Below are positions 59,032-64,000 of a DNA stretch of 64,000 nucleotides, one piece after another. The stretch is from Geodermatophilus bullaregiensis (GTDB taxonomy: Bacteria; Actinomycetota; Actinomycetes; Mycobacteriales; Geodermatophilaceae): assembly GCF_016907675.1 (NCBI RefSeq), contig NZ_JAFBCJ010000001.1, positions 5,022,001 through 5,086,000 of the forward strand. The letters are read 5' to 3'. The position numbers and the translations under genes were made by a program. Numbering within the stretch: the stretch's first letter is position 1; every line of letters starts with the position of its first letter. The notes beneath the pieces were generated by a model. The model ran no database searches. It worked only from the letters and a program-made list of their open reading frames with translations, and was not told where the DNA came from.

Positions 59032-60507
59032 GTGAGCGAGCACGGTTCATTCGATGAGAGCGCGTCCATCTACGACGACACGGACACGGGGAGCGGACGC
59101 AGTGCGGTGCGGATCGCGTCCGTGGCGGCGCTGGGTGGTTTCCTCTTCGGCTACGACAGCGCGGTGATCAACGGCGCCGTCGCCGCCATCGAGGACCGGT
59201 TCGACGTCGCCGCCGGGCCACTGGGCTTCGCCGTGGCCTCGGCGCTGCTGGGGGCCGCGGCCGGCGCGCTGACGGCCGGGAAGTTCGCCGACCGCTTCGG
59301 GCGGCTGTTCACGATGAAGGTCGCCGCCGTCCTGTTCTTCGCCAGCGCGCTGGTCACCGGGTTCGCCCCCAACCTCGCGATCCTGGTCTTCGGCCGGATC
59401 GTCGGCGGTATCGGTGTCGGCGTCGCGTCCGTCATCGCCCCGGCCTACATCGCGGAGGTCGCGCCGGCCCGGATCCGCGGTCGCCTGGGGTCGCTGCAGC
59501 AGCTCGCCATCGTCAGCGGCATCTTCCTGTCCCTGCTGGTGGACTTCGCCTTCGCCAGCGCCGCGGGCGGATCGCGCAACGAGTTCTGGTTCGGCCTCGA
59601 GGCCTGGCGGTGGATGTTCCTCGCCATGGCCGTCCCGGCCGTGGTCTACGGCGTGCTGACCCTGACCATCCCCGAGTCGCCGCGGTACCTCATCGCCACC
59701 CACCGGATCCCGGAGGCGCGGCGGATCCTCAGCACCCTGCTGGGGGAGCGGGGCCTCGACATCAAGATCGAGCGGATCCGGGAGACGATGGAGCGGGAGA
59801 CGCGGCCGTCGTGGGCCGACCTCCGCGCTCCGCGGTCCGGTCTCCTCCCGATCGTCTGGGTGGGCCTGGGTCTGTCGGTCTTCCAGCAGTTCGTCGGGAT
59901 CAACGTGATCTTCTACTACTCGAGCGTCCTGTGGCAGGCCGTCGGCTTCAGCGAGAGCGGCTCGTTGGTCATCACGGTCATCACGTCCGTGGTGAACATC
60001 GCGACCACGCTGATCGCCATCGCCAGCGTCGACCGCTTCGGCCGGCGGCCGCTGCTGCTCATCGGCTCGGTCGGGATGGCGGTCACCCTCGGCACGCTGG
60101 CGGTCGTCTTCGGCACCGCACCGCTGAACGCCGAGGGCGCCCCGGTGCTGTCGGACGTCACCGGGCCCATCGCGCTGATCGCGGCGAACCTCTTCGTGGT
60201 CGCGTTCGGCATGTCGTGGGGGCCGGTGGTGTGGGTGCTGCTGGGGGAGGCGTTCCCGAACCGGATCCGCGCCGCAGCGCTGGCCTTCGCCGCGTGCATG
60301 CAGTGGGTGGCCAACTGGCTGATCACGGTGAGCTTCCCGTCGCTCTCGGACATCTCCCTCAGCCTGGCGTACGGCCTCTACACCGTCTTCGCGGTGCTCT
60401 CCCTCATCTTCGTGCTGCGCTGGGTGCGGGAGACCAAGGGCGTGGAGCTGGAGGACATGCACGGCGACACCAGTGCCGTGGCCGCCGACGTCCGTCGCCC
60501 CGGCTGA
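59032..60507 (+). CDS. Sugar porter family MFS transporter
   Basis: A 491-residue sugar:proton symporter-type MFS protein. Family signatures are visible: LGGFLFGYDSAVINGAVAAI, GKFADRFGRL, PAYIAEVAPARIRGRLGSLQ, the PESPRYL motif, and VFQQFVGINVIFYYSS. These are the XylE/GalP-type blocks for hexose or pentose recognition. The GTG has GGAGGGGG upstream. It lies downstream of the ROK glucokinase and ends at a terminator-like hairpin. Confidence 0.9.
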   Translation: MSEHGSFDESASIYDDTDTGSGRSAVRIASVAALGGFLFGYDSAVINGAVAAIEDRFDVAAGPLGFAVASALLGAAAGALTAGKFADRFGRLFTMKVAAVLFFASALVTGFAPNLAILVFGRIVGGIGVGVASVIAPAYIAEVAPARIRGRLGSLQQLAIVSGIFLSLLVDFAFASAAGGSRNEFWFGLEAWRWMFLAMAVPAVVYGVLTLTIPESPRYLIATHRIPEARRILSTLLGERGLDIKIERIRETMERETRPSWADLRAPRSGLLPIVWVGLGLSVFQQFVGINVIFYYSSVLWQAVGFSESGSLVITVITSVVNIATTLIAIASVDRFGRRPLLLIGSVGMAVTLGTLAVVFGTAPLNAEGAPVLSDVTGPIALIAANLFVVAFGMSWGPVVWVLLGEAFPNRIRAAALAFAACMQWVANWLITVSFPSLSDISLSLAYGLYTVFAVLSLIFVLRWVRETKGVELEDMHGDTSAVAADVRRPG

Positions 60508-60524
60508 CGACCGCACCCACGGTC

Positions 60525-60564
60525 GAGCCGCCGGAGCGCGTGCGAACACGTGGTCCGGCGGCTC
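60525..60564. terminator. Hairpin after sugar porter gene
   Basis: GAGCCGCCGGA and TCCGGCGGCTC form an 11-bp perfect stem around an 18-nt loop, 17 bp after the sugar porter stop. A likely terminator insulating the next gene. Confidence 0.65.
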
Positions 60565-60573
60565 GCGGGTCCC

Positions 60574-60579
60574 TAGACT
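60574..60579 (+). promoter_or_regulatory. Possible -10 box of the stress-type gene
   Basis: TAGACT stands 37 bp before the ATG at 60617, just after the terminator hairpin and before the GGAGG ribosome site. No good -35 accompanies it, so this is tentative. Confidence 0.3.
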
Positions 60580-60616
60580 CCGATCCCCGGGAGGTCGACG
60601 CACGGAGGTCGATCAG

Positions 60617-61084
60617 ATGCGCAGGTATCTCGTGGTCGCGAACCAGACCCTGGGCGGGCGGGAGCTCCGGGAGGAGATCCGCCAGCGGGTGGCGGCGGGG
60701 GACTCGTCCTTCTACGTGCTCGTGCCCGACACCCGCGCGGCCAACTACCACGTCGTGCCGGCGGCCGGCGGCCTCGTGCCCATGCCGAGCCTGGCCACCA
60801 GCTACGGCGGGCCCGGGACCGACGAGGAGGCGACGGAGGAGGCCCGGGGGCGGCTGTCCCGGATGCTGGCCGAGCTCGCCGAGCTGGGTGTCGAGGCCGA
60901 GGGGCACCTGGGGAACCCCCATCCGCTGGAGGCCGTCCAGGAGGCCCTCAGGGACCACGACTTCGACGAGGTCATCGTGGCGACCCTGCCCAAGCGGATC
61001 TCGCGCTGGCTCGGCTCGGACGTCCCGCACCAGATCGAGCGCCGCTTCGGTCTGCCGGTCACGACGGTCGTCGGTCGCGCCTGA
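60617..61084 (+). CDS. UspA-like protein, 155 aa
   Basis: A 155-residue single-domain protein with an HUP-like alternation: RRYLVVANQTLGGRELREEI, SSFYVLVPDTRAANYHVVPA, then EAVQEALRDHDFDEVIVATL and RRFGLPVTTVVGRA. The strand-helix order and the DEVIVATLP segment resemble universal-stress-type proteins, but the ATP-binding GxxGS motif is not evident. The ATG has GGAGG 8 nt before it. Single gene after a terminator. Role unknown; stress association by similarity only. Confidence 0.7.
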   Translation: MRRYLVVANQTLGGRELREEIRQRVAAGDSSFYVLVPDTRAANYHVVPAAGGLVPMPSLATSYGGPGTDEEATEEARGRLSRMLAELAELGVEAEGHLGNPHPLEAVQEALRDHDFDEVIVATLPKRISRWLGSDVPHQIERRFGLPVTTVVGRA

Positions 61085-61121
61085 CCGGTCGGGGACCGGC
61101 GGCGCGTTCCCGCCGACGGTC

Positions 61122-61319
61122 TCAGCGGGCCAGGAGGTGCACGCCGAGCCACAGCCAGGCGAGCAGGACGGCGGCGCGACCGGCAGCGGTCCGCATGGCG
61201 GCGCCCACCGCCTGGGCCGCGGTCGCCGGGCCGGGTCGGCAGCGGGCCCAGGCCTCGACGGCCAGCCCGGCGAGGAGCAGGCACACGACCCCGGCGACGC
61301 CCGCCGCGGTGCCGCTCAC
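61122..61319 (-). CDS. DUF6186 family membrane protein, 65 aa
   Basis: A 65-residue protein with two membrane helices (AAGVAGVVCLLLAGLAVEA and AAVLLAWLWLGVHLLA) and the end LLAWLWLGVHLLAR characteristic of DUF6186. Its GTG overlaps the stop of the upstream membrane gene by 4 nt (GTGA). No function is known for the family. The pair forms a small operon on the minus strand, convergent with the UspA-like gene. Confidence 0.75.
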   Translation of the reverse strand: MSGTAAGVAGVVCLLLAGLAVEAWARCRPGPATAAQAVGAAMRTAAGRAAVLLAWLWLGVHLLAR

Positions 61320-61714
61320 CGGGCCCGTGCCCGGCGGCGGGGGCGGGCGAGCAGCCAGGCCCCGGCGGCCAGCCAGCACACGGTGGCCGCGCCGCGCAGC
61401 ACCGGGTGCGCGAGGAGGGGATCGGCCAGGTCGCTCACCGTCGGCACGTCGTCGTCGGCCAGGGTCACCAGCTCCCACGACCCGGCCGCCGTGAGCCACC
61501 CGAGCCACGGCAGGCCGCGCCGGCCCACCGGCGGGGCCGCCTCACCGGACCGCCGCACCAGCCCCAGACCGGCCACGACCGCGCCGGCGGTCCCGACGGC
61601 GACGAGCGCGGCCGCGGACAGCTCGCCCCCGACCGCGACCACGGCTGCGACCCCGGCCGCGACCACGGCCACCGCCACGGACGTGGACCGGCGCGCCACG
61701 GGGAAGGACCTCAC
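61316..61714 (-). CDS. Small integral membrane protein, 132 aa
   Basis: A 132-residue protein with four hydrophobic segments (VAVAVVAAGVAAVVAVGGEL, AAALVAVGTAGAVVAGLGLV, GLPWLGWLTAAGSWELVTL, VLRGAATVCWLAAGAWLLAR). No catalytic motif. The GTG at 61714 lies only 2 bp from the start of the divergent CPBP gene, so one of the two starts may be wrong; a GTG five codons further in is possible. It is translationally coupled to the DUF6186 gene. Function unknown. Confidence 0.65.
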   Translation of the reverse strand: MRSFPVARRSTSVAVAVVAAGVAAVVAVGGELSAAALVAVGTAGAVVAGLGLVRRSGEAAPPVGRRGLPWLGWLTAAGSWELVTLADDDVPTVSDLADPLLAHPVLRGAATVCWLAAGAWLLARPRRRARAR

Positions 61715-61716
61715 CC

Positions 61717-62433
61717 GTGCATGCTCGCCCACCCGGCCGTGCGAGAGCCCTCGCGTTCGCCGCACCGCTCGTCCTCGTCCTCGGCGCGTGGAACAACGTC
61801 GTCGTCCCGCGGCTGCCCGGCCTCCCCGGGTCCTACGTGCCGGTCAACGTGGCGGCGACGGTCGTGCTGCTCGTGGCGGCCCGCGCCGCCGGCCTCTCCT
61901 GGCGGGACCTGGGTCTCGACCGGCGGCGGCTGACGGTCGGACTGCGGTGGGGCGGGCTGCCCGCCGCCGTGGTGGCCGCGGGCTGTGCGGCCGGTCTGGC
62001 GATCCCGGCGGTCCGGCCGCTGTTCGCCGACGCGCGGCTCGCCGGGGCCGACGGCGGTGAGGTCGCGTACCAGGTGCTGGTGCGCATCCCGCTCGGCACG
62101 GTCCTGTGGGAGGAGGTCGCGTTCCGCGGCGTGCTGCTCGCGGCCCTGGCCCGGCTCGTGTCCCTGCCCGCCGCGACCGCGGCCGCGGCGGTGGTCTTCG
62201 GGTTCTGGCACGTCCGTCCCACGCTGAGCGCGGTGGCGGCCAACGACCTGGTCGACGGGCCGGTCCTGCGGGGTCTCGCCGTGGTCCTCGGCTGCGCGGT
62301 CACGGCCGCGGCGGGGGTCCTGTTCACCTGGCTGCGGCTGCGGAGCGGCAGCCTGCTGGCACCCGTCCTGCTGCACCTCGCGACGAACACCCTGGGCACT
62401 CTCGCGGCGGCCGCGGCGCACCGCCTCGGGTGA
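61717..62433 (+). CDS. CPBP family intramembrane metalloprotease
   Basis: A 238-residue membrane protein of the CPBP family. The motifs VLWEEVAFRGVLLA (Glu-Glu and Arg), AVVFGFWHVRPTLS (His) and LLAPVLLHLATNTLG (His, Asn) are all present and in order. The GTG at 61717 is the most upstream start; it nearly touches the divergent membrane gene. Substrate unknown. Downstream, after 30 bp, is an SGNH hydrolase gene in the same direction. Confidence 0.85.
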   Translation: MHARPPGRARALAFAAPLVLVLGAWNNVVVPRLPGLPGSYVPVNVAATVVLLVAARAAGLSWRDLGLDRRRLTVGLRWGGLPAAVVAAGCAAGLAIPAVRPLFADARLAGADGGEVAYQVLVRIPLGTVLWEEVAFRGVLLAALARLVSLPAATAAAAVVFGFWHVRPTLSAVAANDLVDGPVLRGLAVVLGCAVTAAAGVLFTWLRLRSGSLLAPVLLHLATNTLGTLAAAAAHRLG

Positions 62434-62463
62434 GGGCCCGGGGACCGCGCGCAGGATGTCCCC

Positions 62464-63180
62464 GTGCCCGCCGCCCCGCCGTGCTACGTCGCCCTCGGCG
62501 ACTCCATCTCCATCGACGACTACGCGGGCGGCCCCGGGCGGGGAGGCGCCGGCCTGCTGTTCCGCAACCGCGACGACGACTTCCCCGACTGGCGCGGCCG
62601 TGACCTCCTGTCCCTGGACCCGGCGACGACGTTCGCGTTGCTGGCCACGGACGGCGCGACGACCCGCACGCTCCTGCAGGCCCAGCTGCCCCGTCTCCGG
62701 GCGCTGCCGGCACGGCCCACGCTGGTCACCCTCACGATCGGTGGCAACGACCTGCTGTCGGTGTACGGGGACACGGCCGGGGCCCTCGAGGTGGTCCCCC
62801 GCGTGGCGGCGGCCGTCGACGCGGCCCTGGCCGAGCTCGCCGGTCCCCTGGCGCCGGGTGGACGGGTCGTCGTCGGCACCGTCTACGACCCGAGCGACGG
62901 GACCGGGGACGCCGCCGCCCTGGGGCTGCCGCCTTGGCCCGACGCCGTCGCGGCCATCGGCGGGCTCAACGAGGCGCTGCGCGGTGTCGCGGCGCGCCAC
63001 GGTGCCGCGGTCGCCGACGTCGCCGGGGCCTTCCACGGCCACGGGCTCCGCGCGGGCGACCCGTCGCAGCACGCGGCACGGCCGGCGCAGCGGCGACTGT
63101 GGTTCTGCGACGTCATCGAGCCGAACGCCTGGGGGGCGGGAGGAGTCCGGGCGGCGTTCTGGGCGGCGCTGCACGCCTGA
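62464..63180 (+). CDS. SGNH/GDSL-type hydrolase
   Basis: A 238-residue SGNH hydrolase. Block I YVALGDSISIDDY holds Ser14; block III is LTIGGNDLLSVYG; block V should give Asp and His. The C-terminal FCDVIEPNAWGAGG has Asp, but where DxxH is expected it reads DVIE, so the catalytic His position is not obvious. Acyl-ester substrate unknown. No signal peptide, so cytoplasmic. GTG start with no strong ribosome site. It follows the CPBP gene by 30 bp. Confidence 0.8.
   Translation: MPAAPPCYVALGDSISIDDYAGGPGRGGAGLLFRNRDDDFPDWRGRDLLSLDPATTFALLATDGATTRTLLQAQLPRLRALPARPTLVTLTIGGNDLLSVYGDTAGALEVVPRVAAAVDAALAELAGPLAPGGRVVVGTVYDPSDGTGDAAALGLPPWPDAVAAIGGLNEALRGVAARHGAAVADVAGAFHGHGLRAGDPSQHAARPAQRRLWFCDVIEPNAWGAGGVRAAFWAALHA

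Positions 63181-64000
<820 letters not shown>

Overview
The window is very high-GC DNA (about three quarters G+C) with many GTG starts, tightly packed genes and overlapping stop/start codons. Family content (SCO6745-like, DUF5709, DUF6510 and DUF6186 proteins, large LuxR/LAL ATPases, a fused oleBC gene) points to an actinobacterium, most likely of the Geodermatophilaceae type. That assignment is inferred from gene content, not proven. I saw no rRNA, tRNA or CRISPR array.

Layout. 0-8.4 kb: housekeeping and envelope genes (MFS exporter, PPM-type methyltransferase, YciI, diacylglycerol-kinase-like lipid kinase, lipoprotein), then a two-component unit of receiver, histidine kinase and NarL-type regulator. 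8.4-15 kb: DUF5709 protein, a 932-aa LAL regulator, a TetR regulator, and an operon of alpha/beta hydrolase, cupin, haloacetate-dehalogenase-like hydrolase and DUF6510 protein. 15-28 kb: a redox and small-ligand region with a molybdopterin oxidoreductase plus ferredoxin-reductase-like partner, a redoxin, three VOC proteins, a second LAL, a disulfide-oxidoreductase-like flavoprotein and a type II NADH dehydrogenase. It is interleaved with decayed genes: a frameshifted CBS gene and fragments of a LAL regulator, a redoxin, a GH13 enzyme and an ECF sigma factor. 29-33.6 kb: a complete oleA-oleBC-oleD cluster for long-chain olefins, with 4-nt overlaps at both junctions. 33.7-38.5 kb: a broken MFS exporter divergent from an intact TetR gene with a palindromic operator between them, a flavin monooxygenase, a patatin and a cold-shock protein. 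38.8-41.8 kb: a lower-GC module with a zinc/coiled-coil protein, an endonuclease VII, a 48-aa ORF and a tyrosine recombinase, the last three linked by ATGA/GTGA overlaps. 41.8-54 kb: membrane and hydrolase genes, including a kinase-flippase fusion and a penicillin acylase homologue. 54-61 kb: sugar metabolism (RpiB, DUF2252, GlgC, ROK glucokinase, sugar porter) and a stress-type protein. 61-64 kb: membrane proteins, a CPBP protease, an SGNH hydrolase and a type-B carboxylesterase cut by the window end.

The least explained signals are regulatory. A palindromic element, GTC-N4-GAC followed by GATGC, lies 68-85 bp upstream of four different start codons in constant orientation. A 17-bp palindrome precedes two VOC units, and a third shared block precedes the redoxin and flavoprotein genes. 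Together they suggest an uncharacterised local stress or redox regulon. The second candidate of interest is the recombinase/endonuclease/coiled-coil module with its AT-rich palindromic control region.
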